Assembly: GCA_965203375.1 (NCBI GenBank)
Contig: OZ241886.1
Span: forward strand, 1,612,001-1,676,000
Length of the DNA: 64,000 nt
Direction of reading: 5' to 3'
Source: CATQHS01 sp965203375
GTDB lineage: Bacteria > Actinomycetota > Acidimicrobiia > Acidimicrobiales > Aldehydirespiratoraceae
The translations under genes and the position numbers were made by a program. Positions 8,545 through 17,452 of the stretch are shown here, piece after piece. How positions within the stretch are numbered: the stretch's first letter is position 1; the number at the start of each line of letters is the position of its first letter. The notes under the pieces are model-generated. The model saw only the letters and a program-made list of their open reading frames with translations, searched no databases and had not been told where the DNA came from.

Positions 8545-9962
8545 TGGCGGTTCCCGACTTCCGGTCGATGACGGTGGAGGCGCTGGCCGCCCTGATCCGG
8601 GGGCGGGACCTCACCGCCCTGGCCGTGGTCGAGCACGCGCTGGAAAGGATCGAGGCGCTCGACCCGGCGCTGGGGGCCTTCGTGGCCGTGGACGGCGACG
8701 GGGCCCGGGCCCAGGCCGCGGCCATTGACGACCGCCTCGACGCCGGACACGAGGTCGGGCCGCTGGCCGGCATCCCGCTGGGGGTCAAGGACTTGGCCGA
8801 CGCGGCCGGCTTTGTCACCACCAAGGGGGCCATGCACCGCCGAGGGGCCGAGCCCGCCGCGGCGGACTCCACCGAGGTGGCCCGCCTGAGGGCGGCCGGG
8901 TGCGTGGTGATGGGCAAGACCAACACCCCCGAGTACGGGTTCACCGGCGACACCTTCAACCCGCTGTTCGGCCCCACCCGCAACCCGTGGAACCTGAAGC
9001 GCTCCCCGGGCGGGTCGTCGGGAGGCACCGCGGCCGCGGTGGCGGCCGGGATGATCCCGGTGGGCACCGGCTCCGACGGGGGAGGGTCGATCCGCATTCC
9101 GTCGGCCCTCTGCGGCCTGTCGGGGATGAAGTCCAGCCCCGGCCGGGTGCCGGGAGGGCCCGAGCCGATGGGGGTCCTGGACCTCTCCTGCGTGGGGCCC
9201 ATGGCCCGCCGGATACGCGACGTGGCCCTGTGCCTCGACCAGGTGGTCGGCCCCCATCCCGGGGACCTGCGCAGCCTTCCGGCCCCGGCCGAGTCGTGGC
9301 GGGACGCCCTCGACGACCCCCGCCCGCCCGCTCGGGTGCTGTGGGCCCCGTCGTTCGACGGCAGCCCGGTCGACGGCGAGATCGCCGCCGCCTGCGCCGC
9401 GGCCGTCGAGCGCCTGGCCGCGGCGGGCGCCGACGTGGCGGAGGCGGGCAAGCTCTTCGACAATCCCGTCTCCGCATTCGTCCAACTTTTCTACGGCGGG
9501 GCTATCCTGCCCGTCCTGTGGCCTATGCACGGGACCGATCAGTGGGGCGGCGTCACTCCAGAGCTGGCCGCATTTTTGGAGGGAACCGCGGCGCGAGTCT
9601 CGCCGGGCTCGCTGTTCGAGGCCCGTCAGCAGGCGGCCCGGCTCTCGGTGGATCTGGCTGCGGCCATGGACGGCTTCGACGTGATGATCACGCCCACGGT
9701 GGCCGGGCAGACCCCGGTGTCGGCCGGATGGGGGACCATCGACGAGATCGAGACCCGGGAGTGGGTGAAGTTCACGCCGCTGTTCAATCTCACCCGCCGC
9801 CCGGCCGGCACCGTGTGCTGCGGCTTCACCGCCGACGGGATGCCCATCGGCCTTCAGGTGGTCGGCGGGATGCACGCCGATCGGGTGGTCTTGGAGTCTT
9901 TGGCCGTGCTGGAGGATCTTATGGGTCTGGATCCGATAGCATCGGCGGTCGCGGGCGATTAG
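8541..9962 (+). CDS. Amidase (amidase-signature family)
   Basis: The 473-residue protein carries the amidase-signature catalytic set: Lys in LGVKDLAD (~residue 83), the cis-Ser in SPGGSSGGTAAAVAAG (~159) and the nucleophile Ser in GSDGGGSIRIPS (~182), giving a Ser-cisSer-Lys triad. No transamidosome partners are nearby, so this is more likely a general amide hydrolase than GatA. Start ATG 8541 overlaps the Ddl-like stop; ATG 8544 directly follows. The stop codon TAG (9960-9962) is made by U8-A9-G10 of the tRNA-Val gene, so the last codons overlap the tRNA by 10 nt. Context in a wall-precursor operon suggests a peptide or amide substrate, but this is inference. Confidence 0.87.
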   Translation: MMAVPDFRSMTVEALAALIRGRDLTALAVVEHALERIEALDPALGAFVAVDGDGARAQAAAIDDRLDAGHEVGPLAGIPLGVKDLADAAGFVTTKGAMHRRGAEPAAADSTEVARLRAAGCVVMGKTNTPEYGFTGDTFNPLFGPTRNPWNLKRSPGGSSGGTAAAVAAGMIPVGTGSDGGGSIRIPSALCGLSGMKSSPGRVPGGPEPMGVLDLSCVGPMARRIRDVALCLDQVVGPHPGDLRSLPAPAESWRDALDDPRPPARVLWAPSFDGSPVDGEIAAACAAAVERLAAAGADVAEAGKLFDNPVSAFVQLFYGGAILPVLWPMHGTDQWGGVTPELAAFLEGTAARVSPGSLFEARQQAARLSVDLAAAMDGFDVMITPTVAGQTPVSAGWGTIDEIETREWVKFTPLFNLTRRPAGTVCCGFTADGMPIGLQVVGGMHADRVVLESLAVLEDLMGLDPIASAVAGD

Positions 9963-10026
9963 CTCAGATGGCTAGAGCGCTGCCTTCACACGGCAGAGGC
10001 CACTGGTTCGAGTCCAGTATCGCCCA
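9953..10026 (+). tRNA. tRNA-Val (anticodon CAC), no encoded CCA
   Basis: A full cloverleaf can be folded: acceptor GGGCGAT/ATCGCCC, D arm GCTC..GAGC, anticodon stem CTGCC/GGCAG with loop TTCACAC (anticodon CAC, reads GTG), and T arm CTGG-TTCGAGT-CCAG. The discriminator is A73, followed by CTT, so CCA is not encoded. The amidase gene ends inside its first 10 nt. Its 3' 20 nt are repeated immediately downstream. Confidence 0.95.
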
Positions 10027-10047
10027 CTTCGAGTCCAGTATCGCCCA
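10007..10047 (+). repeat. Tandem duplication of the tRNA-Val 3' end (att-like island border)
   Basis: TTCGAGTCCAGTATCGCCCA at 10007-10026 is repeated exactly at 10028-10047. Such direct copies of a tRNA 3' end are typical attachment scars of tRNA-targeting integrases. Base composition drops sharply from high GC to AT-rich right after the second copy. No integrase is present in the window, so the agent is lost or lies elsewhere. Confidence 0.75.
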
Positions 10048-10053
10048 CCGAAC

Positions 10054-11157
10054 ATGCGAGTTTTGATTGTGGGTCCGCTACCAGGCGCGGTTTCCGATGT
10101 GGATATTGTTGGTGGCGCAAAAGTGTCCTTTCAGGAGACCGTAGATCAATTGCGACTACGTGGTTTTGAATTGGAAGTTGTCGATTCTTCAAGGCCATAT
10201 CAAGGATTATCTTTTTGGAAGACACGCGGCTATAGTTTCATCGTTTTTTTCCGCATTACTTGGGCTATTCTCAGCAAAGGTAAGAAATCCCAACTGGTGT
10301 TTATCAATATGACGACTTTCACGGTCGGGCTGGTAGCTCCTATCATGTGGATTATATGCAAACTAATACGTCGCCCGATGGTGTTGAGGCTATTTGGCGG
10401 AAACTTCAATCAGGTTTATGAAGGATACAGTCCGGTTCTCCGGTGGATAACCGACCGAACTTTTCTGCATTGCCCAATCGTATTCACACAAACACAACAA
10501 GTTCACCGGTATTTCGAGAGTCGAATGAACTTCAAGTGGCTTCCCAATACGAGAGATATTGGCAGTCGCTCGGTCACCAAGCGCAATGAGATCCGAAAGC
10601 TGATATTCCTCGGTCAGATGGTAAGGACGAAAGGGCTAGCTGAAGTTTTGACCGCATGTCGTTCCCTTCCCGAAGGATGTCACCTTCAGGTGTTCGGTCC
10701 TCAACATGACAGCACCGACTTCTCCTTATTCGAAAACCATCCCAGAGCAACATATGGCGGAGTTCTGAAACCCTGTGAAGTGCCTCAGGTTTTGGCTGAA
10801 CACGATTTGCTGGTGCTTCCTAGTTACTTGATTGGCGAGGGTCATCCTGGTGTAATTATTGAAGCCTTCCAATGTGGTATCCCGGTTATTTCTACCTGGT
10901 GGGAAGGCATTCCCGAGGTAGTTCAACACGAAGAAAACGGACTTTTAGTGGAACCCGGCTCGTCCTCGTCTTTAGAAATTGCGATTCATCGCCTACTTGA
11001 GGATCCGGATTTATATCAGCGATTGTGTCAAAGTGCGGAGCACCGCGGTGAATTTTTCCGCAGTCTGGATTGGTATGATCGGGTCGCCGACGATCTGCGC
11101 AGCCTGATTTATGCTAACTCGAAAGGATGGCTAAGTGAGCGAACTAGCCGGAAATAG
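10054..11157 (+). CDS. Glycosyltransferase family 4 (GT-B) protein
   Basis: The 367-residue protein starts with MRVLIVGPLPG (first Rossmann strand plus glycine loop) and ends in a GT-B C-terminal domain: LIFLGQMVRTKGLAEVL, VFGPQHDS, LLVLPSYLIGEGHPGVIIEAFQCGIPVIS (E-x7-E nucleotide-sugar site) and ENGLLVEPG. It probably adds a sugar to a lipid-linked glycan at the cytoplasmic membrane face. The start lies only 6 bp after the duplicated tRNA end, with no Shine-Dalgarno sequence, so expression may depend on the tRNA transcript. The gene is much richer in A+T than its upstream neighbours, a sign of transfer. Its end overlaps the next gene by 23 bp. Confidence 0.88.
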   Translation: MRVLIVGPLPGAVSDVDIVGGAKVSFQETVDQLRLRGFELEVVDSSRPYQGLSFWKTRGYSFIVFFRITWAILSKGKKSQLVFINMTTFTVGLVAPIMWIICKLIRRPMVLRLFGGNFNQVYEGYSPVLRWITDRTFLHCPIVFTQTQQVHRYFESRMNFKWLPNTRDIGSRSVTKRNEIRKLIFLGQMVRTKGLAEVLTACRSLPEGCHLQVFGPQHDSTDFSLFENHPRATYGGVLKPCEVPQVLAEHDLLVLPSYLIGEGHPGVIIEAFQCGIPVISTWWEGIPEVVQHEENGLLVEPGSSSSLEIAIHRLLEDPDLYQRLCQSAEHRGEFFRSLDWYDRVADDLRSLIYANSKGWLSERTSRK

Positions 11158-12601
11158 TACGGGTGCAATCTGGTCGAGAAACCCGCTAGTCCATATTCTT
11201 TCAGGGCTATTCATAGTGGTCTTCGCCACTGAGGTAGACAAGTTGGTGTTCCGGGCAGGCTGGGTATCTGCTCCGGGTGGTGCGATTGTGGCCTACATCG
11301 TAATCTTCGGCATCATTGTGGCCGCTGCGTTAGCGGCGGCTGGCGCTGGCCGAACACGTCTTCGAGATGAAGCAATTGCCAAAGTCAGAGATAATCAGCT
11401 ATTTTTGCTGCTCTTCTTGGGTCTGATTCTCATCAGCCTTATTTACTGGCTCGTTGATACATCGGCTGATTCTTTGGGCATGATTGACATGCTTAAAGCT
11501 CTTATTGTCTGTTCGACTGCCATTTTACTTCCGATACTGAGTTCTCATGTAAGGCGATTCTGGCGCGTTTACTTGGGGGTTGCCTATGGTGTCTACTGTT
11601 TGAGCATTTGGATTGATGCGTTGTGGCCTGGCACTTTCACAGATCTTGCAGGTATAGGCAGCTTGGTGGTTGAGGGTAGAATATCTGGCCTGAATCTTGA
11701 CTCCAATTCAGGTGCATTTATAGTCGCACTTCTAGTTGCTCCATTGTTGAGCTATCGAAAATTCAAGTTAGTTGATCTAGCCTTTTTGAGCATCACATCA
11801 CTGACGATCTTGTTGACTTTGTCCAAGAGCGGTATGATAATTCTACTTCTGCTAGCAATCAGCTACTTTGTATTGATCCTTGTGAAATCCCCAGGCCAGC
11901 GGCAGTTTGTCGCTGGGGCTTTTGCAATTTCAGCGATCCTAACGGTGTTTTTGGGGTGGGTCGCTATTAGGAGTATTGAACATTATGAGACTCCCAGAGC
12001 TAGAATCGCGGTCGATCAGTTGCTTGTCCAAAATAAATGGTTCCGAACTCGGCTGCTCTCCACCAATGAGGATCAGATTACTGCCCATCTCGAAGAACTG
12101 GAACCTTTCGGTCAGGTGAGCGCGCCCGCGACGACTGAGCCTCCCACGTCGACTGAACCAGAGCCTGAGCCGACTGCACCGACGACAACCGAGCCCGAGC
12201 GATCGTATATAACGTACGTCGACGATGGCGAGTATGTGCATATTGAAAGCCGTAGAGTGGCTCGATTGAGAAATGCTCTTGACACAGTAGCAGACTCACC
12301 AATCCTAGGGCATGGGATCGGGTTCAATCGGAATGCTGGCATCTCTGCTCACAATATGTTCTTGGCTGTGTGGATTGACTTCGGATTATTAGGGTTGGTC
12401 CTATATGGCGCTCTGCTGGCTACAGGATTTTGGAAGTTCTATAGAGCGAAGTACTGGCCTGGAATATTTTTCATCGGATTGGTCGGCTTAGTGAGCATGA
12501 CGATTCAACATATCTTCACCCTGTACACTGTCTTCATAGTCATGGGGCTAATGTTGTCGCTAAGGCAGGATGAACTGACCAACGCCGGTAGAACCTCCTG
12601 A
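11135..12601 (+). CDS. O-antigen ligase/polymerase-like (Wzy_C) membrane protein, paralogue A
   Basis: The 488-residue protein has about ten or more transmembrane helices and a large periplasmic-type loop. Near the C-terminus, RLRNALDTVADSPILGHGIGFN..SAHNMFLAVWIDFGLLGL is the Wzy_C/O-antigen-ligase signature (GHG...HN...G..G). Such proteins polymerise or transfer undecaprenyl-linked glycans outside the membrane. The extracytoplasmic loop contains a Pro/Thr/Glu-rich stretch (PTSTEPEPEP). GTG 11135 has the SD-like AAAGGATGG upstream and overlaps the GT4 gene. A close paralogue lies at 13874-15361. Confidence 0.82.
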   Translation: MSELAGNSTGAIWSRNPLVHILSGLFIVVFATEVDKLVFRAGWVSAPGGAIVAYIVIFGIIVAAALAAAGAGRTRLRDEAIAKVRDNQLFLLLFLGLILISLIYWLVDTSADSLGMIDMLKALIVCSTAILLPILSSHVRRFWRVYLGVAYGVYCLSIWIDALWPGTFTDLAGIGSLVVEGRISGLNLDSNSGAFIVALLVAPLLSYRKFKLVDLAFLSITSLTILLTLSKSGMIILLLLAISYFVLILVKSPGQRQFVAGAFAISAILTVFLGWVAIRSIEHYETPRARIAVDQLLVQNKWFRTRLLSTNEDQITAHLEELEPFGQVSAPATTEPPTSTEPEPEPTAPTTTEPERSYITYVDDGEYVHIESRRVARLRNALDTVADSPILGHGIGFNRNAGISAHNMFLAVWIDFGLLGLVLYGALLATGFWKFYRAKYWPGIFFIGLVGLVSMTIQHIFTLYTVFIVMGLMLSLRQDELTNAGRTS

Positions 12602-12636
12602 GCAGTTCATCTAAGCCGGATCTTTCTGATCATCAG

Positions 12637-13902
12637 ATGGCAGAGTGTAACGGTAATTCTGCCACGAAGCTTCACATTGGGTTCGTGCTTTCTGACCTCA
12701 ACGGAGGGGGTGCTCAGAGGGTGATGCTCACTTTAGCCGAGGCGCTCATACGGCGCGGTCATCAGATTGATCTTCTGCTATTGCGCCCGTCAGGTCAATA
12801 CAGCACCAGCATACCGGATGGAGTGCGGCTTTATTATTTGAAGGGCAGACGCTTCAATCGGAGGATATTTCAAAGCCTTCGTGATCGCAACTTTTCTATC
12901 ACATCCCTATGGATTGATCCCATATCGATACTGTACAGGTGGTTTACTCTCAGAGGCGAATATTCGCAAGTGTCTTTTCGCTTGCGCAACGCTCGTGACG
13001 CTGTTGGCACGGCTCGATTTGTTAGTCAGACTCGGCCGATGATGCTGTATTCGGCGTTGACAAGAGCTAATATAGCTGCGGTTACTGGAAAGAAGATAGC
13101 TCCATTAGATATTCAGATTGCTGTGTCTATTCATGGGTCTGTTGGCTACCAATATACCGAGGATCAACTCGCCAAGTGCAAGGTATTTGATGTCCTATCT
13201 GATGCAATTGTTGTCCCTTCTAAAGGGGTTCGCAATGAAATAATAGAGATGATAGGAATCAGTGAAGATAAAGTCCACTGCATCTATAATGGTATTCCTT
13301 CTTCTAAAATACGTCGACTGATGCGAGAAGATGTTGACCACCCGTGGTTTTTGGATGAGTCAGTGCCGGTGATATTGAACGTAGCGTCTTTGACCTATGT
13401 GAAAAATCAACCCTCGCTAATAGAGGCCTTTAGCTATGTCCGTCGTCAGATTGAAGCTAGGCTTGTTATCTTAGGCAGTGGTCCGGGATCGTACCGGGAC
13501 CGATTGCGATCCGTCGCGAAGAACTTCGGCGTAGACCGGGATTTCGATATTTTCGATTTTGACGAAAACCCATTTCGATATATGCGTAGAGCAAGAATGG
13601 TAGTCCTATCATCTCGGACGGAGGCACTGCCGACCGTTCTCATGGAAGCCATGGCTTGTGGGACGTCCGTGATAAGCACTAATGCTCCATACGGGCCGAC
13701 TGAAGTGCTCCAGAACGGTAGATTTGGCAAACTAGTTCCAGTCGAAGATCCTCCAGCATTGGCTCAAGCGATTCTAGAAGTTCTAGATGGTGATGTGATC
13801 TCTGAAGCGGAGTTGAACCACCGGGCTGAAGATTTCGCGGAATACCGCGCCGCCGAAGCCCACGAAGAGTTGTTTGAAAAGATCCTTGCCTCTCGAATCT
13901 GA
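12637..13902 (+). CDS. Glycosyltransferase family 4 (GT-B) protein
   Basis: This 421-residue GT4 enzyme has HIGFVLSDLNGGGAQRV at the N-terminus (the GGGAQR donor/acceptor loop typical of amylovoran/CapM-like enzymes), VILNVASLTYVKNQPSLIEAF at the domain junction and RMVVLSSRTEALPTVLMEAMACGTSVISTNAPYGP with E-x7-E. No signal peptide is seen, so it acts in the cytoplasm on a lipid-linked acceptor. ATG 12637 starts 35 bp after the previous stop. It is AT-rich and sits between the two paralogous Wzy-like genes, overlapping the second by 29 bp, which suggests an operon. Confidence 0.88.
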   Translation: MAECNGNSATKLHIGFVLSDLNGGGAQRVMLTLAEALIRRGHQIDLLLLRPSGQYSTSIPDGVRLYYLKGRRFNRRIFQSLRDRNFSITSLWIDPISILYRWFTLRGEYSQVSFRLRNARDAVGTARFVSQTRPMMLYSALTRANIAAVTGKKIAPLDIQIAVSIHGSVGYQYTEDQLAKCKVFDVLSDAIVVPSKGVRNEIIEMIGISEDKVHCIYNGIPSSKIRRLMREDVDHPWFLDESVPVILNVASLTYVKNQPSLIEAFSYVRRQIEARLVILGSGPGSYRDRLRSVAKNFGVDRDFDIFDFDENPFRYMRRARMVVLSSRTEALPTVLMEAMACGTSVISTNAPYGPTEVLQNGRFGKLVPVEDPPALAQAILEVLDGDVISEAELNHRAEDFAEYRAAEAHEELFEKILASRI

Positions 13903-15361
13903 GCTCCGGGAGTCAGTATGGCCGGGTAATAAGCTGATCCATGCCTGGTTTGCTCTTTTGGTATCTGTATTTGTAACTGAAACTTACAAGTTAATGTTTC
14001 AAGCCGGCTGGATATCGATACCTGGCGGGGCGATAGTTGGTTATGTAATGGTCACCGTTGTCGTAGTTGCAGGTTTATTGATGACTGGCAGTCCTAAGCG
14101 AGTTTATTTGTGGAATGAAATGGTTGCTGTTATTCGTGATGACCGGCCGTTCCTATTTTTTTATCTGAGTTTGGTTCTTCTCGGATTTGGGATCTGGCTT
14201 AGTGATACATCAGCCGATTCTCTCATTTTAATCGATATAGTCAAATCCCTTTTGACATGCATGAGCACTATGTTGCTAGTCAGGTTGTGTTATCATATGC
14301 GGCACGGTTGGCGCATCTATTTGGGAATCGGGTTCGTCGTCTACTGCCTGAGCATTTGGGTCGACGCGTTATGGCCAGGGACCTTCACAGAAATTGCTGG
14401 GTTTGGTAATCCTGTTGCTGAGAGGCAAGTTGTTTCTGGCTTAAATCATGATCCAAATTCTGGGTCATATATAGTTATCTTTTTGTCGGTTGCTTTACTC
14501 AGTTACCGGCGCTTTCGGGTTATTGATCTATCGGTTCTGAGCTTTGCAATTCTGACTGTTTTATTGACCTTGTCAAGAAGTGGTCTATTTATCCTTGTCC
14601 TGATCGCTATCTGTTATGCTAGTTTGACGATTGTAAATTCTTCGGGTCGGAGATGGTTTGTTGCTGGGTCGTTCGCAACCGCAGCGGTTATCACAGTTTT
14701 TGGTGGGTGGACAGCTATTAGACTCATCGAACATTTTGAAACTCCTAAAGCCCGAATAGCGGTGGGTCAATTGCTTATTCAAGACGAGTGGTTTCGCACC
14801 CGTCTATCGGCTAGCAACGAAGACTTGATCCAAGCCCATCTCCAGGATCTGGAACCTTTTGGTCAGGTAAACGCGCCTAAGGCACCCGAGCTGATGTTTC
14901 TTGATCGAGAGCGGGTAGCGCTAGCTGCCTCTAATCCGTTGTCACTCGATGAAGTGAGGTCATATATTACTTATGTCGATGGAGGTGAGTATGTCCACAT
15001 CGAAAGCCGAAGGATGGCTCGATTGAGAAATGCCCTTGACGCGATAGCAGAGTCACCTTGGATAGGACACGGTATCGGATTCAATAGAAATGCTGGCATT
15101 TCTGCTCATAATATGTTTTTAGCAATGTGGATCGATTTTGGATTGTTAGGGCTAATTCTGTACGCTGCTCCTCTAGTCATCGGATTCTTGAAATTCTATA
15201 GGTCGAAATATTGGCTTGGTACCTTTTTCATGCTAGGCTTTAGTGCGATAAGTATTTTTATACAACATATCTTCACTCTTTACACTGCCTTTTTTGTTAT
15301 GGGACTGGTATTGTCGCTGAAACCAAAGGTTGCAACTGAAGCGAAATTGTCTGTTGAATAG
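13874..15361 (+). CDS. O-antigen ligase/polymerase-like (Wzy_C) membrane protein, paralogue B
   Basis: At up to 495 residues this is a diverged copy of the gene at 11135: shared blocks include SIWIDALWPGTFT/SIWVDALWPGTFT, LTLSKSGM/LTLSRSGL, EHYETPRARIAV/EHFETPKARIAV and nearly identical GHGIGFNRNAGISAHNMFLA. The copies differ strongly in one stretch of the extracytoplasmic loop after FGQV, where the Pro/Thr/Glu linker is replaced. It has many transmembrane helices and the Wzy_C signature. The start is uncertain: TTG 13874 overlaps the GT4 gene and TTG 13886 is an alternative. The two paralogues may polymerise or ligate different glycans. Confidence 0.8.
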   Translation: MKRSLPLESELRESVWPGNKLIHAWFALLVSVFVTETYKLMFQAGWISIPGGAIVGYVMVTVVVVAGLLMTGSPKRVYLWNEMVAVIRDDRPFLFFYLSLVLLGFGIWLSDTSADSLILIDIVKSLLTCMSTMLLVRLCYHMRHGWRIYLGIGFVVYCLSIWVDALWPGTFTEIAGFGNPVAERQVVSGLNHDPNSGSYIVIFLSVALLSYRRFRVIDLSVLSFAILTVLLTLSRSGLFILVLIAICYASLTIVNSSGRRWFVAGSFATAAVITVFGGWTAIRLIEHFETPKARIAVGQLLIQDEWFRTRLSASNEDLIQAHLQDLEPFGQVNAPKAPELMFLDRERVALAASNPLSLDEVRSYITYVDGGEYVHIESRRMARLRNALDAIAESPWIGHGIGFNRNAGISAHNMFLAMWIDFGLLGLILYAAPLVIGFLKFYRSKYWLGTFFMLGFSAISIFIQHIFTLYTAFFVMGLVLSLKPKVATEAKLSVE

Positions 15362-15369
15362 TTCTATAT

Positions 15370-17361
15370 TTATCTCGAGGTGCTTCCCTGTTGTAATTGC
15401 TCTAGTCGTTCTTGCTCAGCCTGGGTGGCTATACTCTGGCTGGTATTTGGCGACAGTATAATGGCTTCTTGGATATGTGCGTTAGCTAACGTCAAGTGTT
15501 CTGTGTTCGGTCGGTAAGCCTGTTGATAAAATTGTGCCAAGGAGATATGTAACAGCCAGTTTTGTGGTTCAACTTTTAGAGCTTTCTGACCTTCCTTAGT
15601 CACTAGATTGACAGCTTGCGCGTATTCCACATGCGGCAAGTCAGTGATGTTGGAGCCAACATGATTTATCATCAGCCTCCTAGGAATGTTAGCAAGCGGA
15701 GGGAATGTGTCGACAGACTTTGTGAAGTCAGTAGTTATGTCTGTCCAAAGATTGGTCTCGACTAATTCAGTGGCTATCTGCGCGGCTCGATATGGCTTGA
15801 AATTGAAGCTGTACAGTGACCATATAGTTAAGATGATTATTAGTGTAGCTAGCCATGTCCTCTTTCGTTCAACGTAAGAAAGCCTTGATTTATCATGTTG
15901 TTGGCCATGACCTTGAGGACTGGGTTTGTTAAGGTTGTTTTCTCTAAGTCTACCCTCTTCAGATGCTACGAAAGCCATTAGCAATGACAATTGGAGTGTG
16001 ATTGATACGGTATCTACCATAAAGATATTTTGAATAAACAATGCTACCAAAGTAGCGCCTATTGTTATCACAAAGAACTGATTTCGACCCGATCGGTATT
16101 TTATCGAGCGTACTAGCACCGCTATGATTGTTGCCCATATTAATATATAGCTCAATAATCCAATGGTTCCCTTTGTAATGAGTTCTTCTACTAGTTTATT
16201 GTGAGCAGCATCAAAAGGTGGTACGTCCTCGTCAGACAATTCCGGCTGATAGTACTTTCCCCAAGGGACTATATAGTTTTCGGGCCCCCAGCCGAACACC
16301 GGCTTGTTTGCATAGGCGCTTACGGTTGTCTTGAGCGCCGTAAGGCGTCGGCTATAGCTTGAATCTGATTCAGGGTTAAATACCCTCACTATCATAGGAT
16401 TGGAACCCTCTAGATCTTCGGTCACAGTGGATTCTCTGGCGATCACGATCAGAGTTGCCGTCGTTGCGATGAGAAGTAGAGCAGAGAATATAATTCCTGT
16501 TCGTATTCTGTTTGTTTGCCATATAATATATCCAGTTAATAAAATAATGATTCCGAGTCCTAAACTCAGGAGAGATCCTCGGGACGCCGTCAACCATATT
16601 GACCACATGCATAAGAGAGAACTCATCATCCAGAAGACCCGAAGGAAATACAGCCGCCCGCGTTTGAACTCGCTATGATGAAGTGATTTAGTATTTGCAC
16701 GGTCCGAAGTATTTTGTGATGTTTTTTTGCGATCAAATGATTGCAGTATGAGACCTATGCCGAGAACAGAATTTATCATAGCGTAAGTGCCCATGAATGC
16801 GGAGTTTCCCAGAGTTGACTCGATATAATTTGTAGAATGGATAGAACCTAGTCCTTCAACAAACAGATTTGATACGCCATAGTATTGTCCGAGACCTATA
16901 CCAGATATGAAGCCTGCTACTCCCAAATTCAATGTAAATAATACTTTCCAGCTTGATATACTGCGGTAGACTGAACTAGTTATCAATACGAATGCTAGCC
17001 AGTGTGCTTGATCGATGACGCCATTCATTCTTTCATATGTTGACCACATGCTTCTGGTGAGACTCACGCCGGTGAAACTGGTAATGACCGAAACCGATAG
17101 TCCTATGGCTAAGGATCCTATTACCCATGATCTCGAAGGTCTATGCTGCGGATAGTATATAATCAAGATCAACCAAAAGGCGAAGATGATTTCTATAATT
17201 GACCGGGCAAAGATAGCTTTTCCGACTATGAATGGGAACAGAGTGCTAGTTGATATAATGAGCGGTGTTATTAAGATTAAGGATACAAGGATGACGATTA
17301 ACCAGAGCAAATGCTGGTCGAGCCTCTTTTGTTGGCTGACTTCGGTCACTGGGTTTCTCAT
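15370..17361 (-). CDS. O-antigen ligase family protein with C-terminal TPR-like region
   Basis: A 663-residue membrane protein with about ten helices in residues 1-450, including WSTYERMNGVIDQAHWLAFV and LTASRGSLLSLGLGI (ligase-family SRG motif), then RLTALKTTVSAYANKPVFGWGPENY..DAAHNKLVEELITKGTIGLL, which is the Wzy_C core. The last ~150 residues, after a final helix, are soluble and repeat-like (ANAHIQEAIILSPN), as in TPR-tailed ligases. It probably transfers or polymerises lipid-linked glycan. The ATG at 17361 is preferred over the TTG just before it. It is AT-rich and convergent with paralogue B (8-bp gap). Confidence 0.82.
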   Translation of the reverse strand: MRNPVTEVSQQKRLDQHLLWLIVILVSLILITPLIISTSTLFPFIVGKAIFARSIIEIIFAFWLILIIYYPQHRPSRSWVIGSLAIGLSVSVITSFTGVSLTRSMWSTYERMNGVIDQAHWLAFVLITSSVYRSISSWKVLFTLNLGVAGFISGIGLGQYYGVSNLFVEGLGSIHSTNYIESTLGNSAFMGTYAMINSVLGIGLILQSFDRKKTSQNTSDRANTKSLHHSEFKRGRLYFLRVFWMMSSLLCMWSIWLTASRGSLLSLGLGIIILLTGYIIWQTNRIRTGIIFSALLLIATTATLIVIARESTVTEDLEGSNPMIVRVFNPESDSSYSRRLTALKTTVSAYANKPVFGWGPENYIVPWGKYYQPELSDEDVPPFDAAHNKLVEELITKGTIGLLSYILIWATIIAVLVRSIKYRSGRNQFFVITIGATLVALFIQNIFMVDTVSITLQLSLLMAFVASEEGRLRENNLNKPSPQGHGQQHDKSRLSYVERKRTWLATLIIILTIWSLYSFNFKPYRAAQIATELVETNLWTDITTDFTKSVDTFPPLANIPRRLMINHVGSNITDLPHVEYAQAVNLVTKEGQKALKVEPQNWLLHISLAQFYQQAYRPNTEHLTLANAHIQEAIILSPNTSQSIATQAEQERLEQLQQGSTSR

Positions 17362-17452
17362 CAAAAGATTTCCACGTTGTTGTCGGGCTGCGTTTCTACT
17401 CGATGATCAAGGTAGACTGTGCCAAAGCATAGAACGTAGGAAGGGCCGGATC

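Noticed and set aside
10048..17452. Integrase or transposase gene for the glycan island
   Set aside because: Every gene in the region is a glycosyltransferase, a Wzy-like protein or the lipoprotein; no tyrosine or serine recombinase motif is present.
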